Positions 49,303 through 59,789 of a stretch of 64,000 nucleotides of DNA are shown piece by piece. Position numbers and translations under genes: made by a program. The notes beneath the pieces are model-generated. The model made no database searches. It saw only the letters and a list, made by a program, of their open reading frames with translations, and had not been told where the DNA came from. Origin of the DNA: Neospora caninum Liverpool (Eukaryota > Apicomplexa > Conoidasida > Eucoccidiorida > Sarcocystidae); assembly GCF_000208865.1 (NCBI RefSeq), contig NC_018395.1, positions 124,001 to 188,000 on the forward strand, in the 5' to 3' direction. The first letter of the stretch is position 1. Each line of letters starts with the position of its first letter.

Positions 49303-50781
49303 CATATGTATCCACTATAGATAAGCATGTACACGTGTATCGTTTCTGAGTGGATCGGCACTTTTGTACAGAGAAGTGTAGTTCGAGGGTCAGCTCTTGC
49401 GGCGGTCGTCGCCACGAGGTCTTTCCTCCTCTGCATGCGCATTTTTGTTTTGACCGCAGGCGAGACGTTTCCCGACTAGAAAGGGAACTGCATGCGGCGC
49501 GACTGTCAATCAGCGTGGCCTTGAAGCCGCGTCGAGCGTGCGAAAGTGCGCAAAGTGCGTCGACCCCTGTCTTTCTGTAGCTCTCTAATAACTACATACT
49601 TCTCGTTTGGATGGTGTAAACGGTCGAAGCGTCGCGGTTCCTCCAAGAAGACAGGCACTGCATTCGAAAACCCGACGCCCCACGATCCCTTCACACTCTG
49701 TCGCGCACACAAAAGATATCCGTGAGCATACGGGAGAGAGGCGAGAGCGACCGTCCACGGCGCGCGTCCTCGCCACTCTGATCGAAGCAGAGGCGAACGC
49801 GGCAACATCTCTCCCTCATCCACCTTCTTCCACAGAAAAAACACCTTACGTATACGCACATCTCTGTAACTCCGTATATCTACATATATGTATGAAACCA
49901 CATTCAAAGGTGTGGAGATACACGGAAGAAAATGAAACCCACAAATAGACGGAATCACGTGTCTGTCTTTTTGGTGCACGGGAAGCGCCACGTGGGCTGC
50001 GTTGCTGCTCTCGGAATTTCACGCGATCTGCATGCAGCGGGGAACTCATATGGTTTTTCACGTTGCAGAGGCTGGGCGAAAAGTAAGGAGCCGGTTCGCC
50101 CCGCTAGGTTGTTTTCAGGTGACAGGCCATTGCCGAAACGGCAGAAAACACCCCGAGACGGCGGTGCACAGCCTTTGCGAAAAACACACGAAGACTCTTC
50201 CACTCCCACGGCCTCTCAGCAAACGTTCTCCCCAAAAGGGCCAGCGCCGTGTCGAGCGCTCTCTTCGCGCCTGGCCGCTGTGAATCGTCCGAGAGAAAAA
50301 AGAAAGAAAAGGAGACACACGAACCAATGAGATCCTCACGCGTCCACCGATACTGGCACAAGCCCCTGATGATCCTCCGTTGCAGTTTTTTGTCTCTTTT
50401 CTTCTCCCTCTCTTCCTCTCTTCTTCCCCCTCTCTTCCCCTCTTCCTCCGCCTCTCTGCAGAACTATATCCTCCCGGTCTCTCCTCTGCATGTGTGGTTG
50501 CATCTGAAAAACCATCTCACCTACAGCAGCTGGGCTTGTTTTCTCAACCCCCCGAAACACCCCGACGCTCTTTCTGCGTTTCGAAACTCCACACACTCTT
50601 CTCTCTCGCCGCTCAAAGCCACGTCGCCACACAAGTCACTTCCGGCATACGCCTTCTGCCTGTCGCCACATCCTTCTTCTGTCTGCTTTCTTCTGTCTTT
50701 TCCCTTTCTTTTGCTGCTCGGCGTTCTGCCACCTCAGCGTCCTTCCACGCGCTCTTCCTGCCCCCCTGAGGATGCGCAGTT
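47868..50781. other. Spacer between the HEAT-repeat gene 5' end and the transaldolase 3' end
   Basis: Both neighbours are on the minus strand. It should hold the promoter and leader of the HEAT-repeat gene and the 3' untranslated region of transaldolase. The plus strand at 48720-48980 is very rich in C and T; a (TA)n run is at 49270-49301. Open frames on both strands are basic or Ser/Phe-rich and have no family features. An additional 5' exon of the HEAT-repeat gene here cannot be excluded. Confidence 0.5.
49270..49301. repeat. (TA)n microsatellite, intergenic
   Basis: A pure TA run of about 30 bases in the spacer 47868-50781. Confidence 0.85.
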
Positions 50782-53700
50782 TTACATCTTTCTGAGTTTC
50801 TCGCGAATCATATCTTTGAGAGACAGCAAGTCGCGGTTGAAGCTGCGGATGCCCTCGGCCAGCTTTTCCGTGGCCATCGCGTCTTCGTTCAACATCCACC
50901 GGAAGGTCTTCTCGTCCATCTCGAGTTTCTCAGCGTCCGCCTCGTCCTTCGTCACGCCATTCTCCTGTGACCCTCGAGGCGGGGAGGCCACTTCCTCCGC
51001 ATTCTCTGTCCCCGCGCCAAGCACGCGAGGCACTGGCAAGTCGCTGCCACTCAGCTCTTCCAAGAGAGCAGGCGCCACGGTCACTTTGTCGCATCCAGCG
51101 AGGGCGATGATCTCTCCTGCACAGGACACAACGGAGAATTGAGAGTGAACGGAGTCGCAACCGGCCGCGCACGCAGACATCCCACCCGGGAGCCTGAGCT
51201 TGCGAGGGACGACCTCTGCGACAAAAGCAGTCCTTCGAGCGCTTTCTGGAGAGCCCTGTGGACACCGCATCGATTCCGCCGACCGTCCGCGACTTGCGCC
51301 GCACGGCTGGTGGACTGCATCTAAAAAGAGCGAATCAGAGAAGAAGCCTCGACGACAGAGGGAGAAGACAAGCAGCCCGATCCGACGGGACGCCCGCCTC
51401 CTCCTCTGGCGTCCTCGCACAGGACGAGCAGTCCGACGCCTGCCGCACCGACGACAGTGCGCGGGGATGAGAAAGAAGAGAAGGACAAGATGCAGACGGC
51501 CTGGGAATCCGCCGTTCCTCTCACCGATGTTTCGGAAGGACGCCGCCATGACAGTCGTCTTGTAGTTGTGTTTCTTGTAGTAGTTGTAGATGCGCTTCAC
51601 ACTCTGGACGCCGGGGTCGCTCGCGCCCACGTACTCGGCGACTTTCTCAGGGTGTGCTTTCTTGTAGTAGTCGAGAATCCGCCCAACAAAAGGAGAGATC
51701 AAAGTTGCCTTGGCCTCCGCAGCGGCGACGGCCTGCGAACGCAGACGAAAAAAAGGGAAAAAGCTGGCGGGATGTGGAATGGCGGACGAGGGGGGAGGAG
51801 CAGAAAGCCAACGGAGTTTTTTGAGGCTTTTTTCACACGCGAGAGAGCAATCGGAGCCGAAACGTCCCTTCCTCGCTGCCGTCGCGTCTCGCGCGCTGTC
51901 ACGTCGAATTTTGAGACGCGAAGTCCCAGGAAAAACGGAGGACTTCCTCCTGCACATCTCTGCTCTCTTGGCAAACACGGAATCCGCGAGGAGACACCTG
52001 TCTCCTCTGCCTTTACACCCTTGCCTGTCGAGGGCGTTCGCATCCCCACTCACTCTCCTTAATTATTCACCCCACCTGAATGGATATTCGTGTGCACCTC
52101 CACATGCATGCATATATATATATATATATATATGCACTCAAGCATGTTTCAACACATTTTGGTCTCCACAGTAATATGCGCATGTAGATGCATGCGTCCC
52201 GTGATTTGCGCAAACAGTGCGGCAGGCGTGTGTACGTCCATTCGGGCGCTTTCCTCGTGTGTGTCGGTTTGGGTCTCGGCCCTCTTTCTCTCGACTCTTT
52301 TGCGCGTCACTCGCTGGGACGAAATCCAGTGACTTGTGTCGACGGCCCTGACCTGTGCAAACGAGAAGAGAAGCGTCATGTTGCAGTGGATGTTCTCCTT
52401 CTCGAGAATCTTTGCCGCCTCGCAGCCTTCCCATGTCGTGGCGAGTTTGATCAACACCCGGTCCTGCTCGATGCCATGTTCCTTGTACATTTGAATCAGC
52501 TTTCGCGCCTTCGCCACAGAAGCTAAAGCAAAACACAGCAGGCGCACCAATCGAGGCATGCGGCATGCAGCCAGCTGTGTATACAACTACACCACTGAAT
52601 GTGCAGATATGCATATACACCTCACATGGCCCCACATCATCTCGTGCATCTACAGATGTGTCTGCGTATATGTTTCTCGTGGCATGGAGAGCAACAGATA
52701 AAGCGAGAAGCCGGCAACTACATGTTTTGTATGTGTGCGCATATACGAACGAATATGCAAGCATAAATATGCAAGCGTATATACATGGCACACGCATCCA
52801 AATGTGAATATAAATATACAGAGACAGGTGACTCGTGCAGAGCGAGACCTGCATCTATACATAGACTGCACAGACTGAGTATCTCGTCTTACAAATACAT
52901 TCATACAAATATATATATATATATAAATTTACAATTGTTGGTAGGCTTCAATCGTGTGACTCTGTGTCAGGAAGCATGTGCCTCTCTTGTGCTATTCCAC
53001 AAGCGAGTTAAATCTAGAAGGTAGATTTGCCACTATCTTTCGTATCTGCCTACCGAGCTGGTTCTACGCTTACACCCCACGCTTACCGTCAACATCGAAA
53101 GAAAGCGCAGCCGATACCTCAGTGCTGACAACGCCGGGAACGATTTTGAGGATTTCCACACCGAAGAAGACAAACAGCTGGTCCACGACTTCCTCAACAA
53201 ATGCATCGTCAAGCGCGACCTGAAAAGAACAAACGACTCCTCAGAAAACCCCCAGTGTTGCGGAGACACTTGTGACGGAGACAGTTGCGAGGAAGGACGC
53301 GCTTTTGAGGGCGCGCAAGAGGAGAGGCAAAGAAGCCGCCCCCGGCCCCGAGTGGCATCGTCGCACGCGCGTGGCAATCCAAACAGGGGGGAAAAGACAC
53401 AGGGAAGAAGAGAGGAAAAGGAGCCGAGCGACGACCATTGCGCTTTGCCACATCCAGAGACGTGGGCACGCGTACACCGTCCCGTCCGTTCCGGGTCTCG
53501 ATGCCTCGCTGCATGTCCCCACAGTTCGGGACGCGTTCTCCACAACAGAATCCCCGAAAAAAGAAGGGGACAAAACAAAGAGACAGAAACAGAAAAGAAG
53601 AAGAGGAGAGACAAGAAGAAGAGAGACAAGAAGAAGAGAGACAAGAAGAGGAGAGACAAGAAGAAGAGAGACAAGAAGAGGAGAGACAAGAAGAGGAGAG

Positions 53701-54302
53701 ACAAGAAGAGGGGAGACAAGAGAAAGAGCGCCGAGAAAGAGGGACCAGCGAAGACAGCAGAGAAGCGAGGAAAGACGGACGGGAAGACGGATCTGGTGCG
53801 TTTACCTTTCCATGGACTTTCTTTGCAGCTTCGATGGATTTGTCCATCAAGTGGGCATACTGCGGCATCGAAGCAGCCTTGAGAAGAAGAGAAGGATTCG
53901 TGGTGGCGTCTTGAGGAACATATTTCTTCAAGGTTTCAAAGTCGCCTGTGTCAGCCACCACGACCGAGAGAAGGCGAAGCGCCTCAAGGGCGTTCTGGAA
54001 AGAGAAAGACAACCGCCCCCCGCGGTTGCGTAGATGAGTCGAAAAGGAAGCAACAGGGAGTTAAAAACAACGGCTCATACTGTCAGCATCCCAGAACAGG
54101 CCGCAACTCAAGTTCCATCACGAGCTTTCAAACAGCGGCCACACACAACGCCATCACCATACAGACACAAACCGCAACACAGGCAGCGACAGAGACAGCC
54201 CAGTATATCATATATATATCAGCGAGACATCCAAATTGTGAGTACAGACGTGCACGTGCATACATTCCCATACAGATATATAGGGCGCCAAACATGTATG
54301 TA

Positions 54303-54336
<34 letters not shown>

Positions 54337-54639
54337 TATGTATAGATGTGGATGTAAGTAGAGAGGGGGGGGAGATGCGGATGGGAGACAAGATGAATGA
54401 ATGCGTCGAGGGAAATCTGGAGATGCTGGGCGAAGTGCCAGGGAGCTCGCGTCTGGTGACTTCCGTAGGTGCATCGTCGATTTTGAACGCGGTTTTCGCC
54501 TCCTTTTCGGAGAGACCCAAACAAAGATTTTTCTTCTTACTTGTGCAGCTGCGCTGTTCGTGTCCTTTTTCTGGTGCTTTCCGGCAGGGGAGGCTCCCCC
54601 GTCGAGGGTAGAGCCTGTGCGCTTCTTCGAGTTCGGCAT
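50782..54639 (-). CDS. TAL: Transaldolase (sedoheptulose-7-phosphate : glyceraldehyde-3-phosphate transaldolase)
   Basis: Six exons: 54639-54541, 53994-53806, 53219-53087, 52522-52353, 51732-51525 and 51116-50782, summing to 1,134 nt (377 residues plus stop), all junctions in phase. It moves a dihydroxyacetone unit between sugar phosphates in the non-oxidative pentose phosphate pathway. Family motifs run in order: VVADTGDF with Asp48, [20 protein letters not shown] with Glu118, [23 protein letters not shown] with the Schiff-base Lys166, [32 protein letters not shown] and [14 protein letters not shown]. Several cross exon junctions, which confirms the model. The length compares with about 337 for the human enzyme. 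The excess is a basic N-terminal leader of 33 residues (SKKR, KHQKK) and a Gly/Glu-rich insert of about 30 residues before the last helices. The leader has no hydrophobic signal, so a cytosolic or nuclear location is more likely than the plastid. Confidence 0.96.
52113..52132. repeat. (TA)n microsatellite in transaldolase intron 4
   Basis: A short pure TA run between exons 52522-52353 and 51732-51525. Confidence 0.8.
53597..53720. repeat. 15-bp purine-rich minisatellite in transaldolase intron 2
   Basis: About eight copies of a 15-bp unit of the form ACAAGAAGA(A/G)GAGAG. It lies between exons 53994-53806 and 53219-53087. In the transaldolase transcript it is pyrimidine-rich, and it is the source of spurious Arg/Glu- and Ser/Leu-repeat open frames on both strands. 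Confidence 0.95.
54306..54341. repeat. (TA)n microsatellite in transaldolase intron 1
   Basis: A TA run interrupted once by CA, between the first exon (54639-54541) and the second (53994-53806). Confidence 0.85.
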
Positions 54640-55179
54640 GTTTAAAAGGAGAAAACGCGCTTCTTTCGGGGAAGAACGGAGATTCGCGAAGGGACCTTTT
54701 GCCCGAGCAAAACTCGCGCCGGCGAATAAAACGGACGGCTCTGTGGCGTTGTGCATGCAAAACGGGAGTGAGGCCGTGAAGCGGCGAAGTTTTTTGCCAG
54801 AATCGTGAAAAAATGAAAGTCTGGAATTCTCCAGGAATCGAAAAGACACTCGAAAGTCGAAAAACAAAAGGAGAAAACCAGCAAACGAAGAGAGACACAA
54901 GGCTGCAAAGACGAGCTGCGCACACGCTGCGGGCCGCACACAGCGGTGTGCGCAGAACAGGCGATGTCCGCGATGTTTCCAACGCGAGAGAACTAGAGAA
55001 ACCTTTCAACGCAGTCTTGTTATTCAAATACAGAAACGGCATCTTTGCATCCACCAATATCGAAATAGGCTCATATATACGTGTACGTATGCTTCTGGAG
55101 ACATATATTTTATCTACAGATTCATCTTGATTTCACTCTCTCCATATATAATATATAAATCGGTACATACATATTCACG

Positions 55180-55203
55180 AATATATATATATATATATAT
55201 ATG
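55180..55203. repeat. (TA)n microsatellite, upstream of transaldolase
   Basis: A pure TA run about 550 bp upstream of the transaldolase start codon. Confidence 0.85.
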
Positions 55204-55581
55204 TAGGGTGGAGGGTATGTAAACGTCTACTTGTATGGATACATCTGTACATTTAGGTCGACACAGATGTTTAAAAAAGTGGATTGGCGGAGACCTGAAC
55301 CGCTGCTCTCTCGAGAAATTTTGAGGAGAGCTCGCTGATCCCGCTCGACGTATGCACCAGGCACAGAAATCGCGCTTATGGGGCACAGTTGAAGGTGGCG
55401 AAAGAGAGCCTTTCCCCCTGTTGGTTTTCATGGAAATAAGCATGCCTACGGAGAGAGAATGGCGTCGAGGCGTCTTTGAATCGGTTCCGGCTTTGAGTCT
55501 GAACGGCGCCTCGTGAGCACAACCAGTCGCCGTTGTCGCTCAAAGATACTAAAACTTGTCTGCGCTCTCACCAATTTGGGA

Positions 55582-55588
55582 TGCATGC
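55582..55588. promoter_or_regulatory. TGCATGC element, candidate ApiAP2 site
   Basis: A single TGCATGC about 940 bp upstream of the transaldolase start codon, in the divergent promoter region. The motif is an established ApiAP2 target in apicomplexans. One 7-mer is weak evidence. Confidence 0.25.
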
Positions 55589-58500
55589 AGGAATAAACAG
55601 AATTGTTTCGCACAGAAGCGTCAACTCGCATGTTGACTTGAGTCTCCTCCCCGAAGCGTTCAGCTATTTGTGCCGGCCTGCGTTTCTAAGTCCAGCGGGG
55701 ACCGCAAGCTCTTCTCCGCAACAAGCAGCATTTTCTGGACCACTAAATAGATTCGCTCCCTCGTGGAGCGTTTCTTCTTCTTCGTCTGTGGAAGGTCCAC
55801 AACCGCAGCGCCAGGCAACAAAGGGACTTTTTCCCCCCGCTAACAGCCGCGTCTCACACCAAACCTGTTCGCTCGGAAGCTCGGCGTGTCATGAAGTCCA
55901 CTTTTTCCTGAAGAAAGCGCAGTATGCCGAGCGCTTCTGGGGGTGCCGCCGGGCAATCGACTCGGATGCGATATGTACTGCAAAAAAGGGCAAAATGTAC
56001 GCCGTGCGGTCAACATAACGCGAATCGCTTCTGTGAACGACGTATGAGGGATGTTTCTCTATTTGCTCGTGAAGGGCAACGTGCGTTGAGCATCCATCTA
56101 GACCACACCCAAAGACAAAAATCGGGAGAACGATTGCATACAGCAGCTCTACGTCAAGCCGTTTGTCCTGTGTACAGATTTCAGTCCTCGACTGCTTTTT
56201 CGGCTGATGGAATCGAACAAAGCCGCTCCTTTACTCGAGAGCACTACCGTCTTTCCCGGGGTGTCTGCTACTTTAAGTGCCCTTCACTCCAAACTGTTTC
56301 CCCCGCTTGTCGGAGCCTGGAAATTTAGAGCCTACACAGGGTACCTCGTGCCTTTTTTTTAGAGGGACTCTCGACGCGTGTCTGTTTCGACCTTTTCGTG
56401 TTTTCTCTCTCTACGCGTTTTGTCTCACGGCGTGTGCCGGGAACCCGCAAGGATTCTTCCGTTCTGCCTGTCTCCACATCGATCTGCCTCTGGGGTTTTT
56501 CCGGCCTTTATTTCACCGGGTAGTCGTCCCCTTTTTCAGCAGTTCTGTAACACCCTCCCGGATAGCTCCCCCGCGGTCCGCGAAAAATCCGGGAAGCAAA
56601 CGGGACAGGATCACCGCATCCGGCAGCTTCCAGAAAGCAGCCTTTTTGCGTACATGATCGTTCTCTTCCTCACGGCTGTTTGTAAGCGAAGTCGGGAAAG
56701 CGCGTTCGTATCGGACAGAAAGACACCTTTCCCCAAAGCAGCAGCGAAGACGAGAGGGAGGAAAAGCCAGCGAGGCCGCCCGTTTTGAAGCCCTAAAGTG
56801 TCATCGCGCTCAAACTTTCTTAAAACACCCAGCCCACAAACGCGCAAGCGCGCCTTGGTCCCGGACACAAAACGGCATTGGTGTATGCGTGTGTACGTGG
56901 ATGTGCTGCACACGCATATCGAGAGGTGGAGATTTCCCCACTTGATAAGGCCACCCCTTTGGAAAAGTGGACTCGGTCGCCAGTTTTTGCACACGTCTGT
57001 GCTTCCTCCCGCTCGGTCAACAAGTCCAACGAGACGCAGCGCAGCCTGCTCGACCCTTGCGTGCGCGTTGTCCCTTTCCTGTCTGGGAACAGCCAAGGGG
57101 CGGGGGAATCCGTGTTCGCTTCGGGCCCCGCGATCAGGCAACCTCGCTTCTGAAAATGCAAAGGAACAAGAAACAGGTCGGCGAAACGCCTTCGCGACCG
57201 AGAGCTCATATGTAGTCGGGCTCTGAAAGGGTGTCGTTTGCCGGAAGAATTTGGATTCGCGTAAAATCTCAGCTGTGTGGTCGGTGAGAGACCGGGGGGG
57301 GGAGGGGGGCGGCGGCACCGCGAAATGGCTTCCGGTGTCTCGCGCTTTCTTTGGCTGTTTCCCGCAAATCTTCGTGCTTTTCCCGAAAGGAGACGAAGAA
57401 GGCGTATTAGAAATTGACTGACTCCGGGAGTGAGGCCCTTTTCGCAGGCTTCAGTTCACCGGAAGCGGCTCAGAACGCGAATCTATCGACGCTCAGACAT
57501 TGCTTTCATTGCTGGGGCCGATTGTGTGGTTGTGGGCCGCCGTCCGTCGATACACTGGACGACGAAGCGAGAAATCGCGACAAGGAAAGCCCTCGTTTCT
57601 GCGCCGTTTCAACGCTTTCTCCGCTCCACCGCCTTTTCAAAAGCAACCCTGTTCCCCGTTTTTTTCCGCGGCGTCGCTTCGCGGGGCTGGCCGGATATAC
57701 CCGCCTGCGCCGCCCCTCTCTCTTTTTGTGGGATTTTCGTACGCGGTGACTCGGTGTTGCGCTTCCACAGATTCCCGCCGATTTGCCGTGTCAGTGCCGC
57801 GTTTCTTTGCGTCCGCCTTTCCCGCATCTACAAACGGGAAGGCGAGAACGCTAAGCTCGTACAGGTGGCGTTTTTCGACCCACAATGGAGACAAACTTCC
57901 GGAAAAACTCGCTGGTCCGAGAGCCGGCGTCCAGAAAAGACCGACTGCCGGGGCTGGCCCCGCTGCGCGGTCTTTGAAAGGCTCTGCCGAAACGAGTTTC
58001 GCCACGAAATCGTCCTGCCTCTCTGTAGACTGCCAAAGCCACGCGCGAAAGACGCGTTGGCGTCGAGTCCGAGGGAAAAGCATTGGACAAGCTGCCGAGA
58101 ACATGCTGCTTCGTGGGGCCCAGTCACACAAGTGTTCGCTGCGCTCTGCTGCGCGAGGTATTTCGTGTCTTTGAAAAATCTGCTCTGAGCCTCGACGTGT
58201 ACAGTCAGCTTTTTATCGCGAGGCTTCGCGGGGACATGCGCGTGCCTCTGTGAGACGACGCGCGAAAGGCACACACTATCGCCCGACATCTTCTCGGACC
58301 CCGAAACGGAGGTGCCTGCGGTTTGCCGGCTTTCCCCCGCGGTAGCTCTTCTGTGTGTGGCTGTGCTCTCCGGGGAAATGGAGAGATTCTGACGAGCGAA
58401 AGACTCGAACCGCTCGTGCTTCTTTCCAAGACTCCCGGCGGGACGTTTTCGCACTGTTCAGGGAAGAGACGTCCGCTTTCTGCCGTCGTTGCGAAACTCC

Positions 58501-59789
58501 GATGCGCGTGTTTCCCACGCAGACGTTTCCTGGCCTCTCTCTGCTCAGAAAGACCTCGGTCTATAAACTGCCACTCGCAGAGGACGTCCGTACAAAGACC
58601 AGCGCTAGCGAAATCCTGAGTCCTTTTTGGGCGCGACTGGGAGCGGCTCTCGAGCAGGAGAAACGATTCCAGGGGTTTCCAAAGCGCTGGCGGTTGCTCC
58701 GGCGAGAGGTCGCCCCAGGGGGAAAAAGTCGGACGCGTTCACGCTCCGGCCCGTTCCGGGTCTGCGGCACGAGTCGCCTCCGTTTGCAAGGCCAGCTCTC
58801 TCTGTCTCAAGAGGCGTTTCGCTTTATGCTGTGAAAACGCTGCGTAGAGAGGTGCCTGCAGATCGCGCAACGGCCTCGCTCGTGGATGAGTGTCTAGTTC
58901 CAAAGGTTTGTGTGTCGGCAACACATCCCCGCACGTCTCCATATTTGTGCGTTCGTATCCATGTACAGTTGCCTGTACCAAATTCGCGGCAGTTGCGCTG
59001 TTTCCTGTCCGTGTGAAAACGAGAAAGCACCAGACGCCACGTGACAGGCGATTGCGTTTTCTCGCTCTGTAAAAAAACCGCCTCTCTGCCTTTTCCGTGT
59101 ACAGTGCACAGGCCAGTGGCTGCCGTCTCCTCTCTTGACCATCGTCCGTTCGATTTGCAGAGAGCTGTGTCATTTTCGTGGGAAAGCTTTTGGCCTTTTC
59201 ATTTACATCGGGAGCGGAAGGCGGTGCTCGAGCTCCTGTTCTGCTGTAACGTCTTTTCTCATTCAACGCACGACGTGGGACCCAGTGCGTGTTTCCGTCG
59301 GCGCCGTTCCCCTACGCTGCAAAAGACGAATCAGGCGTCGTGTCCTGCGTGAGGATCTTCTGCGCATTTGACAAATTGGTTTTGCGGCGTATGCGCGCAA
59401 GACCACACCCCTTGGTGGAGTGACGAAGAACACTTTGTGGTCCTTCTCGGCGCGTTTCGTCGTGTACAGCCGTGGCCCGGAACCAGAAACACTGGTGTAT
59501 GTACACCCGGCGCTGCAGAGAGTGACCGGCATTTGCGGATTCGGGCCAGTTGGCCAACTTTGTTTTCGCTGAACAGTATGTCGCGCCTCTCCGTTCTGTT
59601 ACGGCTGCGCGACCAGTAAGGTTGGAGTGAAGTTTTTTCTTACGTGGTTCCTCTTGAGAGCTTCTTTCTCTTCTCTCGTGTTTCTCTGCTCCCTCCGTCC
59701 CCTTTCCCTTCGTTGCTCGCGCCTTCTTCTCGGCCTCACCTTCCCCTTTCCTCCTTCTCTCGGAATCAAGGTCAAGAATAGCCGGACAC

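Larger units (their letters stand above)
54640..59789. other. Divergent intergenic region (promoters of transaldolase and of the gene at 59790)
   Basis: This 5.1-kb region lies between two divergently transcribed genes. It has a (TA)n array at 55180-55203, a TGCATGC element at 55582-55588, and a long GC-rich, CpG-containing stretch from about 55450 to 59600. Many open frames up to about 250 codons occur on the plus strand but have Arg/Ser/Phe-rich composition, no domain and no clear splice partners, so I leave them out. A possible leader exon of the downstream gene ends at 59615 (donor GTAAGG), with a pyrimidine-rich intron to 59770. Confidence 0.5.

Noticed and set aside
53352..53914. Arg/Glu-repeat open frames across the transaldolase locus
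   Set aside because: They derive from the 15-bp minisatellite in intron 2 and run antisense to the clear transaldolase exons.
57430..58188. Plus-strand open frame of 252 codons upstream of the Ser-rich gene
   Set aside because: Arg/Phe/Cys-rich composition without ordered pattern, no domain, no clear splice links. More likely leader or promoter sequence.
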